NCBI GenBank assembly: GCA_016649475.1
Contig: JAENXP010000039.1
Coordinates: forward strand, 1-10,122
Direction of reading: 5' to 3'
Length of the DNA: 10,122 nucleotides
From: Burkholderiales bacterium
GTDB taxonomy: Bacteria; Pseudomonadota; Gammaproteobacteria; Burkholderiales; SG8-39
A model generated the notes under the pieces. That model ran no database searches. It saw nothing but the letters and a program-made list of their open reading frames with translations, and was not told where the DNA came from. The position numbers and the translations under genes are program-made. Shown here piece after piece: positions 1-7,883 of the stretch. The stretch's first letter is position 1; each line of letters begins with the position of its first letter.

Positions 1-195
1 CGTCCTGCCGCTACGGATGGAGAACTTTGGGCTGGCCGCGGGTGGAGGAAATTGTGGTCGCGACAGGCGATGGGTTGCGCTGATAGCGCTGCTTCCGCTG
101 AGGTGGCGACGCCAAAATATTAGACAACTGTCTAATATTCGTCTAATTTTCGGCTCGCAACGGGCTGCGAGAACTGGCTAACTAATTGATTTTAT
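1..195. other. left-edge stretch without a recognisable gene
   Basis: No frame here gives a convincing protein. On the plus strand one frame is open from the edge to a TAG at 121-123 and another to a TAA near 180. Either could be the last codons of a gene entering from the left, but neither peptide resembles a known C-terminus. On the minus strand there is no ATG between 1 and 120, so a leftward gene would have to start outside the window. The stretch does contain a palindromic promoter/operator (116-147) and a short GC-rich hairpin near 154-171 (CTCGCA paired with TGCGAG) with no T-run after it. Confidence 0.5.
116..147 (-). promoter_or_regulatory. palindromic operator over a leftward sigma70-like promoter
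   Basis: Positions 116-126 (AATATTAGACA) and 129-139 (TGTCTAATATT) form a perfect 11-bp inverted repeat separated by AC. A third half-site, GTCTAAT, follows at 141-147, exactly 11 bp after the copy at 130-136. Read on the minus strand, TAGACG (140-145), a 17-bp spacer and TAATAT (117-122) make a fair sigma70 promoter pointing left. The palindrome fills the spacer and covers the -10. That is the classic layout of a repressor operator, possibly autoregulatory for a gene beyond the left edge. The repeat is directly visible; the role and the regulator family are inferred. Confidence 0.55.
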
Positions 196-271
196 TGGCT
201 CCCCGAAGAGGGCTCGAACCTCTGACCTGCGGATTAACAGTCCGTCGCTCTACCAGCTGAGCTATCGGGGA
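196..271 (-). tRNA. tRNA-Asn (anticodon GUU)
   Basis: The reverse strand folds as a standard tRNA. The 7-bp acceptor stem is TCCCCGA (271-265) with TCGGGGA (206-200), and there is a D arm with AGCTGGTAGA. The anticodon loop is CUGUUAA, giving anticodon GUU, and the T arm contains GGTTCGAGCC. The discriminator base is G and the 3' CCA is encoded (198-196), giving 76 nt in all. GUU reads both asparagine codons. Transcription is from its own promoter at 310-338. Confidence 0.97.
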
Positions 272-302
272 ATAGTGAACCCGGTTACGCCGGGCTCAGG
301 AA

Positions 303-338
303 GGCGCGTATTTTAATGGCTGGGGGAGGCTGGGTCAA
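303..338 (-). promoter_or_regulatory. sigma70 promoter of tRNA-Asn
   Basis: On the minus strand, TTGACC (333-338) and TAAAAT (310-315) are separated by exactly 17 bp. The bases after the -10 are ACGCGCC, a GC-rich discriminator of the kind found at stable-RNA promoters under stringent (ppGpp) control. The predicted start is near 303, leaving a leader of about 30 nt. The leader contains a small hairpin (CCCGG at 280-284 with CCGGG at 290-294) before the mature tRNA. Confidence 0.75.
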
Positions 339-381
339 TTGCAAATGCGGCCATGCCTCAGGCTGAAACACTGGCGACCGC

Positions 382-410
382 TCCGCGCCGGACCCGAGAG
401 CCGGCGCGGA
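382..410 (-). terminator. GC-rich hairpin after the aminotransferase gene
   Basis: TCCGCGCCGG (382-391) pairs perfectly with CCGGCGCGGA (401-410) around a 9-nt loop, starting about 10 nt past the aminotransferase stop codon. Its position suits a transcript end, but no T-run follows on the minus strand. It may be a Rho-assisted or 3'-end-protecting stem rather than a textbook intrinsic terminator. Confidence 0.4.
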
Positions 411-420
411 ATACGATGGT

Positions 421-1638
421 TCAAGCGATCACTTTGGCGATCGCGTCGGCCGAGCAGTCGACGTTCCTGGTGTTGAGCGCGGCTACGCAGATGCGTCCGC
501 TCTCGATCGCGTACACCGCGAACTCTTCGCGCATGCGCACCACCTGCTCCTTGGTCAGGCCGGAGTAGGAGAACATGCCGCGCTGTTGCGTAATAAAACT
601 GAAATTGGCGCCGGGCACGCGCGCATGGATTTTCTCCACCAACAGCTTGCGCATGGACTTGATGCGGTCGCGCATCTGACCGAGTTCCTGCTGCCAGAGC
701 GTGCGCAGTTCCGGGTCGGCGAGCACGGCGGCTACGATCTTGCTGCCATGGGTCGGCGGGTTGGAGTAGTTGCTGCGCACCAGGCGCTTGATCTGCGACA
801 GGACGCGCGCGCCTTCGTCGCTGGTTCCGGCCACCACGTTCAGGCTGCCCACGCGCTCGCCGTAGAGCGAGAACGACTTGGAAAACGAGTTCGCCACGAG
901 CAGGGGCATGCCGCTCTGCGCGAACAGGCGCACGGCGCTGCCGTCGGAGTCCAGGCTGTCACCGAAGCCCTGATAGGCGATGTCGAGGAAGGGCACGAGG
1001 CCGCGCGCGGCCATGGTCTCGGCCACGACCTTCCACTGCGCCTCACTCAGGTCGACGCCGGTCGGGTTGTGGCAGCAGGCGTGCAGCAGCACGACATCGC
1101 CGGCGGGCATGGCCTTGAGCGCGGCTATCATGCCGTCGAAGTCGACGCCGCGGGTCTTGGCGTCGTAGTAGGGATAGGCGTTGACCTTGAAGCCGGCGCT
1201 CTCGAATACCGCGCGGTGGTTTTCCCAGCTCGGGTCGCTGATCCATAAGGCGGCTTCAGGTGCGGTGCGATGCAGAAAATCCGCGCCCACCCTGAGCCCG
1301 CCGGTCCCGCCCAGCGTCTGCACCGTAACGATGCGGCCTTCTTTCAGGGCCGCAGAGTCCGCGCCGAAGACCAGGCTTTGTACCGCTTTGTCGTAAGTTG
1401 CGAGGCCGTCGATGGGCAGGTAGTTGCGCGCCACCGGCTGTGCCACCAGCTGCTGCTCGGCACGGCGCACGCATTCCAGCAAGGGCACTTTACCGTCGTC
1501 GCCGGTGTAGACACCTACGCCGAGATTGACCTTTTTCGGGTTTTTGTCGGCGTTATAGGCTTCGGTCAGGCCCAGAATCGGGTCGCGCGGCGCCATTTGC
1601 ACGCCGGAGAGCAGAGAAGGGGAGTGAGGGGCGTTCAT
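421..1638 (-). CDS. aspartate/aromatic amino acid aminotransferase (AspC/TyrB family)
   Basis: A PLP-dependent class I (fold type I) aminotransferase of 405 aa, close to the usual 395-400. It is expected to move amino groups between aspartate, tyrosine or phenylalanine and 2-oxoglutarate in the cytoplasm. Visible residues match the family: W138 in DPSWENH, N191 in HNPTGVD, D219 and Y222 in DIAYQGFGD, the PLP lysine K254 in SFSKSFSLYGERVG, R288 in RSNYSNPPTHG, and the alpha-carboxylate arginine R382 in GRICVAALN. R288 aligns with the arginine that binds dicarboxylate side chains. The ATG at 1636-1638 was chosen because homologs begin about 10-14 residues before APRDPILGL; the frame stays open upstream but overlaps uvrB. 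The Shine-Dalgarno is weak. Sequence alone does not settle aspC versus tyrB, so no symbol is given. Confidence 0.95.
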   Translation of the reverse strand: MNAPHSPSLLSGVQMAPRDPILGLTEAYNADKNPKKVNLGVGVYTGDDGKVPLLECVRRAEQQLVAQPVARNYLPIDGLATYDKAVQSLVFGADSAALKEGRIVTVQTLGGTGGLRVGADFLHRTAPEAALWISDPSWENHRAVFESAGFKVNAYPYYDAKTRGVDFDGMIAALKAMPAGDVVLLHACCHNPTGVDLSEAQWKVVAETMAARGLVPFLDIAYQGFGDSLDSDGSAVRLFAQSGMPLLVANSFSKSFSLYGERVGSLNVVAGTSDEGARVLSQIKRLVRSNYSNPPTHGSKIVAAVLADPELRTLWQQELGQMRDRIKSMRKLLVEKIHARVPGANFSFITQQRGMFSYSGLTKEQVVRMREEFAVYAIESGRICVAALNTRNVDCSADAIAKVIA

Positions 1639-1681
1639 CGTGCTAGACTTTCGCGTTTTATTGAAACCCTGATTGTACCCC

Positions 1682-3730
<2,049 letters not shown>

Positions 3731-3740
3731 ATAAAATTAT

Positions 3741-3772
3741 CTACGGTGCGCTAAATACTATCGCACGCTACG
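3741..3772. repeat. REP-like imperfect palindrome
   Basis: Eleven bases after the uvrB stop, GTGCG (3746-3750) pairs with CGCAC (3762-3766) around an 11-nt loop. CTACG occurs on the outer side of both arms (3741-3745 and 3768-3772). Read on the minus strand, the element begins GTAG and then has GTGCG, resembling REP elements linked to RAYT transposases, which often open with a GTAG tetranucleotide. Only one copy is visible, so the assignment is tentative. Confidence 0.35.
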
Positions 3773-3797
3773 GACGGCCTTGCGCGCTGCGCGCGCC

Positions 3798-3848
3798 AAC
3801 CGCATTTTCTGTACGGATGAAAAGCGCATCCGCACAGAAAATGCGGTT
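3798..3848. repeat. long hairpin 1 of the uvrB-DUF2889 intergenic cluster
   Basis: A 51-nt inverted repeat. Fifteen base pairs (AACCGCATTTTCTGT with its complement at 3834-3848), one A/C mismatch (3813/3833) and six more pairs (CGGATG 3814-3819 with CATCCG 3827-3832) close a 7-nt loop, AAAAGCG. It is preceded by an alternating GC run at 3782-3796. No T-run follows on either strand, so a simple terminator is unlikely. Confidence 0.85.
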
Positions 3849-3885
3849 ATGGATAAAGCAAGGGCGGTGTGGGGTTTTAATACAA

Positions 3886-3936
3886 GATCGCCGATTGTGC
3901 ACGGATGTGTTTTTCATCCGTGCACAATCGACGATC
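3886..3936. repeat. long hairpin 2 of the uvrB-DUF2889 intergenic cluster
   Basis: Also exactly 51 nt. A perfect 16-bp stem (CGATTGTGCACGGATG 3892-3907 with 3915-3930) closes a 7-nt loop, TGTTTTT. Outside it lie one C/A mismatch (3891/3931) and five more pairs (GATCG 3886-3890 with CGATC 3932-3936). The loop-side sequence CGGATG/CATCCG is the same as in hairpin 1, but the rest of the stem is unrelated. On the minus strand the loop reads AAAAACA, so it is oriented opposite to hairpin 1. Confidence 0.85.
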
Positions 3937-3937
3937 C

Positions 3938-3961
3938 GCGCGGACGGTTTTTCGTCCGCGC
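3938..3961. repeat. hairpin 3 of the uvrB-DUF2889 intergenic cluster
   Basis: GCGCGGACG (3938-3946) pairs perfectly with CGTCCGCGC (3953-3961) around GTTTTT. It starts two bases after hairpin 2. The loop-side core CGGACG/CGTCCG differs from the other two hairpins by one paired change (T-A to C-G), so pairing is kept. The loop on the minus strand is AAAAAC, like hairpin 2. Confidence 0.8.
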
Positions 3962-3991
3962 AAGAAGTTACTTGACCAAAGGAACACGACC

Positions 3992-4558
3992 ATGAATTTG
4001 CCGCCACCGGCGCCGCGCCGCCACAAGCACACGCGCAACATCAGCTGCGAGGGATACCAGCGCGAAGACGGCCTGTGGGACATCGAGGCGCGCATCGTCG
4101 ACACCAAACCGTTCAGCTACCGCGAGCCGTTTCGTGGCTTGCGCGAGCCCGGGGAGGCGGTGCACGACATGGCGCTGCGGCTGACCATCGATGACGACAT
4201 GGTGGTGCGCGACATCGAGGTGGCGACGATGTCGGCGCCCTACGCGCCTTGCATGGGTGTCGCACCGGCGTTCAAAGGGCTGATCGGCAAAAAAATAGGC
4301 GGAGGCTGGCGGCGCGCCGTGCAGGAATGCGTCGGCGGGGTGAAAGGCTGCACCCATCTGCGCGAACTGCTGTTGCCCGCCGCGACAGTCGCGTTTCAAA
4401 CCCTGGGCAGCTGGCCCGAAGACGGGCAGCCGGTGCCGCCTCCGGACCCCGATTACCAGACTGAGCGTCCGCATTTCGTCGATGGCTGCAAGGCCTGGGC
4501 CACGGACGGTGAGGTGGTTGCAAAGCTGTTTCCGCACTTCCACCGCAAAGCCCGTTGA
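3992..4558 (+). CDS. DUF2889 family protein, function unknown
   Basis: A soluble protein of 188 aa with no signal peptide or membrane segment. It matches the DUF2889 pattern as I know it: an N-terminal RNISCEGYQREDGLWDIEA block (about 15-33), D37, H58 in AVHDMALRLTI, an APYAPC motif (82-87), LIGKKIGGGW (97-106), and the strongest family mark, GCTHLREL (119-126). Cysteines are at 19, 87, 113, 120 and 166. The ATG at 3992 follows AAGGA (3979-3983) at a good distance; an in-frame ATG at 3905 was rejected because it lies inside hairpin 2. The gene sits between the hairpin cluster and the convergent ygbA-like gene, 26 bp away, and the context does not reveal its role. Family assignment is fairly sure; no biochemical function is claimed. 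Confidence 0.85.
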   Translation: MNLPPPAPRRHKHTRNISCEGYQREDGLWDIEARIVDTKPFSYREPFRGLREPGEAVHDMALRLTIDDDMVVRDIEVATMSAPYAPCMGVAPAFKGLIGKKIGGGWRRAVQECVGGVKGCTHLRELLLPAATVAFQTLGSWPEDGQPVPPPDPDYQTERPHFVDGCKAWATDGEVVAKLFPHFHRKAR

Positions 4559-4584
4559 GCGCGGGGAGCGGACGCGGGCGCAGT

Positions 4585-4968
4585 CTAGCCGGGCTTCTCC
4601 GGCTTGGCCGGTAGCTTCGGCGCCGGCCGGCGCCCGTCGAACATATGGATAATACTGAGTATGGGGTGGCGCAGCGGCATGCGCGGGCCGGCCCATTTCA
4701 TCACCACCCGGATCTGTTCTCGCATCTGCGCGCTGTAGCAGTGCACGGTGCAGTTGGTGCAGGTCGGCTTGGCGTCGCCGAACACGCAGCGCTCGAGCCG
4801 GCGCGTCGCGTATTCGAGCAGTTCGGCGCAATCGGCGCAAAGCGGAGTGCGGTTCGGATGAGCATGTCCGCGGCAGTACAGGCGCACCATCGCCTTGATG
4901 ATCGTCAGTTCGCGCGCGCGGCGCACGAAGCGCTTGTCGGTGGTGAATTCGATCACCTGGGGGGGCAC
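4585..4968 (-). CDS. ygbA: YgbA_NO family protein (nitrosative-stress associated)
   Basis: A small cytoplasmic protein of 127 aa resembling E. coli YgbA (Pfam YgbA_NO, named for a nitric-oxide-responsive promoter). In E. coli it belongs to the NsrR regulon. The family pattern is clear: ELTIIKAMVRLYCRGHAH (20-37), CADCAELLEYATRRLERC (44-61), CTNCTVHCY (70-78) and MREQIRVVMKWAGPRM (82-97). Seven cysteines (32, 44, 47, 61, 70, 73, 77) include two CxxC pairs, plus histidines 35 and 37, which suggests a metal or Fe-S site; this is inferred. The start is GTG at 4966-4968, fixed by a strong GGAGGG. It lies 38 bp after the narL stop on the same strand and is probably the last gene of narX-narL-ygbA. 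The biochemical activity is not known to me. Confidence 0.85.
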   Translation of the reverse strand: MPPQVIEFTTDKRFVRRARELTIIKAMVRLYCRGHAHPNRTPLCADCAELLEYATRRLERCVFGDAKPTCTNCTVHCYSAQMREQIRVVMKWAGPRMPLRHPILSIIHMFDGRRPAPKLPAKPEKPG

Positions 4969-4974
4969 TGGATA

Positions 4975-4980
4975 CCCTCC
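4975..4980 (-). promoter_or_regulatory. Shine-Dalgarno that fixes the GTG start of ygbA
   Basis: GGAGGG on the minus strand, six bases before GTG at 4966-4968. There is no ATG nearby in frame, so this strong site decides the start. It lies in the 38-bp narL-ygbA spacer, where I see no terminator. Confidence 0.75.
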
Positions 4981-5006
4981 GCGAAAGCGATCATGGCCGC
5001 GCGCAT

Positions 5007-5651
5007 CTAGGCGTTCCCGCGCCCGACTGCCCAGACCGCAGCCTCCAGGCGCGAACGGAAGCCGAGCTTCTTCAGCAGATTCTTGACATGCACCTTGACC
5101 GTGGCATCGGTAATGTCGAGATTGCGCGCAATCAATTTGTTCGACAGCCCCTGCGCCAGGCCGTGCAGGATTTCCTGTTCGCGCCTGGTGAGCGTGGCGC
5201 TGTCGCGCTGGCTGGCGGTGGCCTCGTCGCGGATGGCGCGCGCGAGCAGGCCGTTCAACCTCTCGCCGATCACGGTGCTGCCGTTCAGGGTCTGATCGAT
5301 GGCGGCGAGCAGATCCTCCGGTTCCATGTCCTTGAGCAGGTAGCCGTCCGCGCCGCTGCGGATCGCGGCTACCAGATCGTCGGCATTGTCCGATACGGTG
5401 AGTATCACCACGCGGCAGTCGAGGCCGGCGTCGCGGATCGCCTTGAGCGTGTCTATGCCGTTCATGCTTTTCATGTGCAGGTCGAGCAGGATCAGGTCCG
5501 GGTCGAGTTCGCGCGCCTTGTCCACGCCTTGCTCGCCACTTGACGCCTCGCCCACCAGCTGAAGGTGGGGCGCCATTGCGATCAGCTGCGACACGCCTTT
5601 GCGAAACAGCGGGTGGTCGTCGATGATCAATATGCGGTTGCCCTCACTCAT
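5007..5651 (-). CDS. narL: nitrate/nitrite response regulator NarL
   Basis: A two-component response regulator of 214 aa (E. coli NarL has 216), a transcription factor activated by NarX-type kinases. Receiver domain at about 5-122: acidic pocket D11-D12, phospho-acceptor D57 in LILLDLHM, T85, and K107 in GYLLKDMEPEDLL, a stretch nearly identical to E. coli NarL. A linker follows, then a LuxR/NarL helix-turn-helix at about 152-207, with LTRREQEIL and the recognition helix TVKVHVKNLLKKL. The residues aligned with the DNA-contacting lysines and valine of E. coli NarL are kept (K186, V187, K190), so TACYYMT-type heptamers are the likely targets. The ATG at 5651 has GGAGG upstream (inference: efficient start). 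It is followed by ygbA and preceded by narX. Confidence 0.96.
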   Translation of the reverse strand: MSEGNRILIIDDHPLFRKGVSQLIAMAPHLQLVGEASSGEQGVDKARELDPDLILLDLHMKSMNGIDTLKAIRDAGLDCRVVILTVSDNADDLVAAIRSGADGYLLKDMEPEDLLAAIDQTLNGSTVIGERLNGLLARAIRDEATASQRDSATLTRREQEILHGLAQGLSNKLIARNLDITDATVKVHVKNLLKKLGFRSRLEAAVWAVGRGNA

Positions 5652-5761
5652 GTCGCCGCCTCCGATCCTGTGTCACAGATCATGGTCGGGCACTGTCGGC
5701 GTCCGGCGGCAATCGCGGCCGGTCGCATCCCCGCTGCGCGGGACCCCTGCTTCCTGCTCAT
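5648..5761 (-). CDS. possible 37-codon mini-ORF bridging narX and narL
   Basis: Its ATG overlaps the narX stop as ATGA (5761-5758) and its TGA overlaps the narL ATG as ATGA (5651-5648). A GAGGCGG precedes it, as it does narL. The peptide begins MSRKQGSRAAGMRPAAIAAG and ends in TGSEAAT; it is basic, low in complexity and unlike anything I know. It could be a translated coupler that passes ribosomes from narX to narL, or a by-product of a duplication of the start region. I put real translation as possible but unproven. Confidence 0.25.
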   Translation of the reverse strand: MSRKQGSRAAGMRPAAIAAGRRQCPTMICDTGSEAAT

Positions 5762-7647
5762 GTCGCCACCGCCTCTGGCGTTGCGGCGACGCGGAACGGT
5801 CCGCGTGGCGAAAAGACCAGCTCCACGCGCGTGCCGCCCTCTGCGCGCCGCGCCACCTGCAGCGTGCCGCCGAGCGTCGCCGCGCGGTCGCGCATGATGG
5901 CCAGGCCGTAGTGGTGCGTCGGCGGCTCTGCGTCCTTGATGCCCACGCCGTCGTCGTCCACTGCCACGCGGATGTGGTTCTGTTCGATCGCCAGCCGCAC
6001 GTCGGCGCGGCGCGCACGCGCATGATGCTCGACGTTGGTGAGCGCCTCGCGCACCACCTGGAGCACATGGATCTGCTCGCTAGAATCCAGTTCGTGCCCC
6101 AGGAGCCGGTCATGCAGCCGGATCTCCACGCCTGCGCGCTGCGAGAACTCGCGCACCGTGTCCTGCAGCGCCTCGGACAGGCCGCGCCCGTCTATGCGCA
6201 GACGGAAAGTGGTGAGCAGTTCGCGCAGCTGCCGGTAGGCGTTGTTGATCCCGAGCTTGAGTTCCTCGACCACCTCGGCCGTCTGTTCGCGCACGCCACT
6301 GGCATCGAGCTGCTGCCGTAGCCGCGTTACCTGGATTTTGAGGTAGGTCAGCGATTGCGCCAGCGAGTCGTGCAGTTCGCGCGCGATCACCGAGCGCTCT
6401 TCCAGCAGCGCGATGCCGCGCCGCTCGTCGCTGCGCTTGGCGGTGGCGAAAGCCGCGCCTATGTGGTGCCCGATCGATTCCAGCAGCTTCATCTTCCACT
6501 CTTCGAGCTGCATGCCGGCGGGCAGCTGCAGCAGCATCACGCCGTAGGGTTTGCCGCCTTCGGACAGCGGTACCGAGAGCATGCGCTCATCGCCGCTGCC
6601 GACGGTGCGTATCCCCGATTCGGCCGCGCCGGAATCGAAGCATTCGTAACATCGCTCCTGCTGGCACCATGACTTCGCCTGCTCGCTACCCGCATGCAGC
6701 GCCATCGGAAAGCCGCGCCGGTCGTTTTCCTCGCGCGCGCATATCGCCCCCGCCTTGAGCCCGACGACGCGCTCGATATCGCGCATCACGCCGTCCAGCG
6801 TGGCCTGCGTGAGGGGGTTTTCGGCCAGCGTGCGCGTGGTGTGGTACAGCACTTCCAGCGACACGTTGGTGCGTTCGAGCTGCTCGGTCTTCTCCTGTAC
6901 ACGCGCTTCCAGCGTCGCATAGCTGCGCGACAGATCCTCCACCATGTAATTGAACGACTGTCCCAGTTGCCCCAGTTCGTCCTCGCCGGCATGTCTGGCG
7001 CGCACGTCGAAGTCGCCCGCGCGCACGCGGCGCGCGCATTGCAATAGATCGCCGAGCGGGACGATGACCTGCGCGTGCATGAGAAACAGTGCGATAAACA
7101 TCACCACGACGATCAGGAACAGCGCGGCGCCCTGGATCAGGCGCAGCGCCTGGATACGCCGTTCCAGATCCTGCTCGAGTAGATATACCAGCCGATCGAT
7201 GTCGAGAACGAAGGCCGCCATGCGCGCGACGAAGCCGTCGCGGGCCGGCACACCCGTCGTGGCCGCGAGCGCGATCGCGGGTTTAAGCGTGCTTTGCCAG
7301 CTGGTCGCAACGCGATCATAGGCGCGGCGCGTAGGGTCGGACTCTGCCCCGGGCACACCGCCTACCAGCTGCTGACCGTAAAGCCGCGTTTCAAAATCGT
7401 CGAGCGCCTGCTGCAACTCGGCCGGAGTATGCCCGGCATCGTCCGAGCGCAGCACCTGCACCGTGATCCAGTACGACTGCATCCTCAGGCTGCCGGCGCG
7501 GTTGATCGCGGCAGCCTTGCCCGTGGACAGTTCGGCGAATACCGTGGCGCTGATGGTGGCCGCGAGTGCCAGGAGCACGATGGCTCCGAGCGCGATCCCC
7601 AGCCTGACCACCACGGACTCCGCGAAAAAGCGTCGATCGATTTTCAT
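5758..7647 (-). CDS. narX: nitrate/nitrite sensor histidine kinase NarX
   Basis: A membrane-bound sensor kinase of 629 aa that detects nitrate or nitrite in the periplasm and phosphorylates NarL. Order: TM1 at about 12-38; periplasmic domain with the P-box GKAAAINRAGSLRMQSYWI (43-61), the ligand-binding signature of NarX/NarQ; TM2 at about 172-192; HAMP at about 193-245; a coiled signalling helix to about 266; a GAF-like central module (about 275-400) with C303, C328, C333 and C336; a HisKA_3 H-box with H426 in ARELHDSLAQSL; N538 in REALTNVEHHA; and ATP-lid motifs DDDGVGI (564-570) and HYGLAIMRDRA (579-589). The ATG at 7647 was chosen because it puts a short basic tail before TM1 and has GGAG upstream; the 29 codons before it look unlike a kinase. 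It is divergent from narK and followed by narL. Confidence 0.95.
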   Translation of the reverse strand: MKIDRRFFAESVVVRLGIALGAIVLLALAATISATVFAELSTGKAAAINRAGSLRMQSYWITVQVLRSDDAGHTPAELQQALDDFETRLYGQQLVGGVPGAESDPTRRAYDRVATSWQSTLKPAIALAATTGVPARDGFVARMAAFVLDIDRLVYLLEQDLERRIQALRLIQGAALFLIVVVMFIALFLMHAQVIVPLGDLLQCARRVRAGDFDVRARHAGEDELGQLGQSFNYMVEDLSRSYATLEARVQEKTEQLERTNVSLEVLYHTTRTLAENPLTQATLDGVMRDIERVVGLKAGAICAREENDRRGFPMALHAGSEQAKSWCQQERCYECFDSGAAESGIRTVGSGDERMLSVPLSEGGKPYGVMLLQLPAGMQLEEWKMKLLESIGHHIGAAFATAKRSDERRGIALLEERSVIARELHDSLAQSLTYLKIQVTRLRQQLDASGVREQTAEVVEELKLGINNAYRQLRELLTTFRLRIDGRGLSEALQDTVREFSQRAGVEIRLHDRLLGHELDSSEQIHVLQVVREALTNVEHHARARRADVRLAIEQNHIRVAVDDDGVGIKDAEPPTHHYGLAIMRDRAATLGGTLQVARRAEGGTRVELVFSPRGPFRVAATPEAVAT

Positions 7648-7719
7648 GCGGCTTTGCTCCCATACGGCCGAAGATGCGACCGTATCTTGTTTGGCGTTGC
7701 CCCCATTTTGCCCTGTTGC

Positions 7720-7771
7720 CCCCGCAGGCGCCACCGTGCGCGGGTGGTAGCGCCGGCAAAAGCCTGCGGGG
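7720..7771. repeat. nested GC-rich palindrome in the narX-narK region
   Basis: CCCCGCAGGC (7720-7729) pairs perfectly with GCCTGCGGGG (7762-7771). Inside, CCACC (7731-7735) pairs with GGTGG (7743-7747), and GGCG (7727-7730) could alternatively pair with CGCC (7751-7754). It could be a REP-like element, a cruciform or an mRNA leader structure. No T-run adjoins it. Confidence 0.6.
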
Positions 7772-7810
7772 ACATGGTATTGCGCGTGCAGGTCTGTTCG
7801 CTCGGCATTA

Positions 7811-7825
7811 CTACCAAATGGGTAG
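7811..7825. promoter_or_regulatory. candidate NarL-binding site
   Basis: The minus strand of 7818-7824 reads TACCCAT, matching the NarL heptamer TACYYMT. It lies in a short inverted repeat, CTACC-N5-GGTAG (7811-7825). The spacing is not the 7-2-7 arrangement of strong sites. It is about 150 bp upstream of the first narK start codon and 165 bp upstream of the narX start codon. Confidence 0.35.
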
Positions 7826-7883
7826 AGCGCTCGCGCAAGGACGATTTTGACGTATTTCCAGCGCCGCCGTGCGCGCCTAGACT

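Noticed and set aside
1..271. genomic-island attachment site at tRNA-Asn
   Set aside because: No second copy of the tRNA 3' end and no integrase are visible; only the neighbouring palindrome hints at it.
421..568. small plus-strand frames opposite the aminotransferase gene
   Set aside because: They are antisense shadows with no ribosome-binding site or recognisable product.
3798..3961. CRISPR array or intrinsic terminators for uvrB
   Set aside because: The hairpins are not direct repeats with regular spacers, and none is followed by a T-run on either strand.
3905..3991. N-terminal extension of the DUF2889 protein from ATG 3905
   Set aside because: The extension lies inside hairpins 2 and 3 and has no ribosome-binding site; ATG 3992 has AAGGA and gives the normal family N-terminus.
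3780..3995. 71-codon plus-strand frame, and matching minus-strand frames, through the hairpin cluster
   Set aside because: The repeated peptide bits (such as CTDEK and HNRRS) are only the translation of the inverted repeats on several frames; there is no ribosome-binding site or family resemblance.
3968..4840. 290-codon minus-strand frame across DUF2889 and the ygbA-like gene
   Set aside because: It covers two genes with clear family motifs in other frames, and its translation is Arg/Ala/His-rich without recognisable domains.
7648..7734. 29-codon N-terminal extension of NarX
   Set aside because: It would place a Gly/Gln/Ala-rich tail before the basic residues that normally precede TM1; the ATG at 7647 has GGAG and fits the family.
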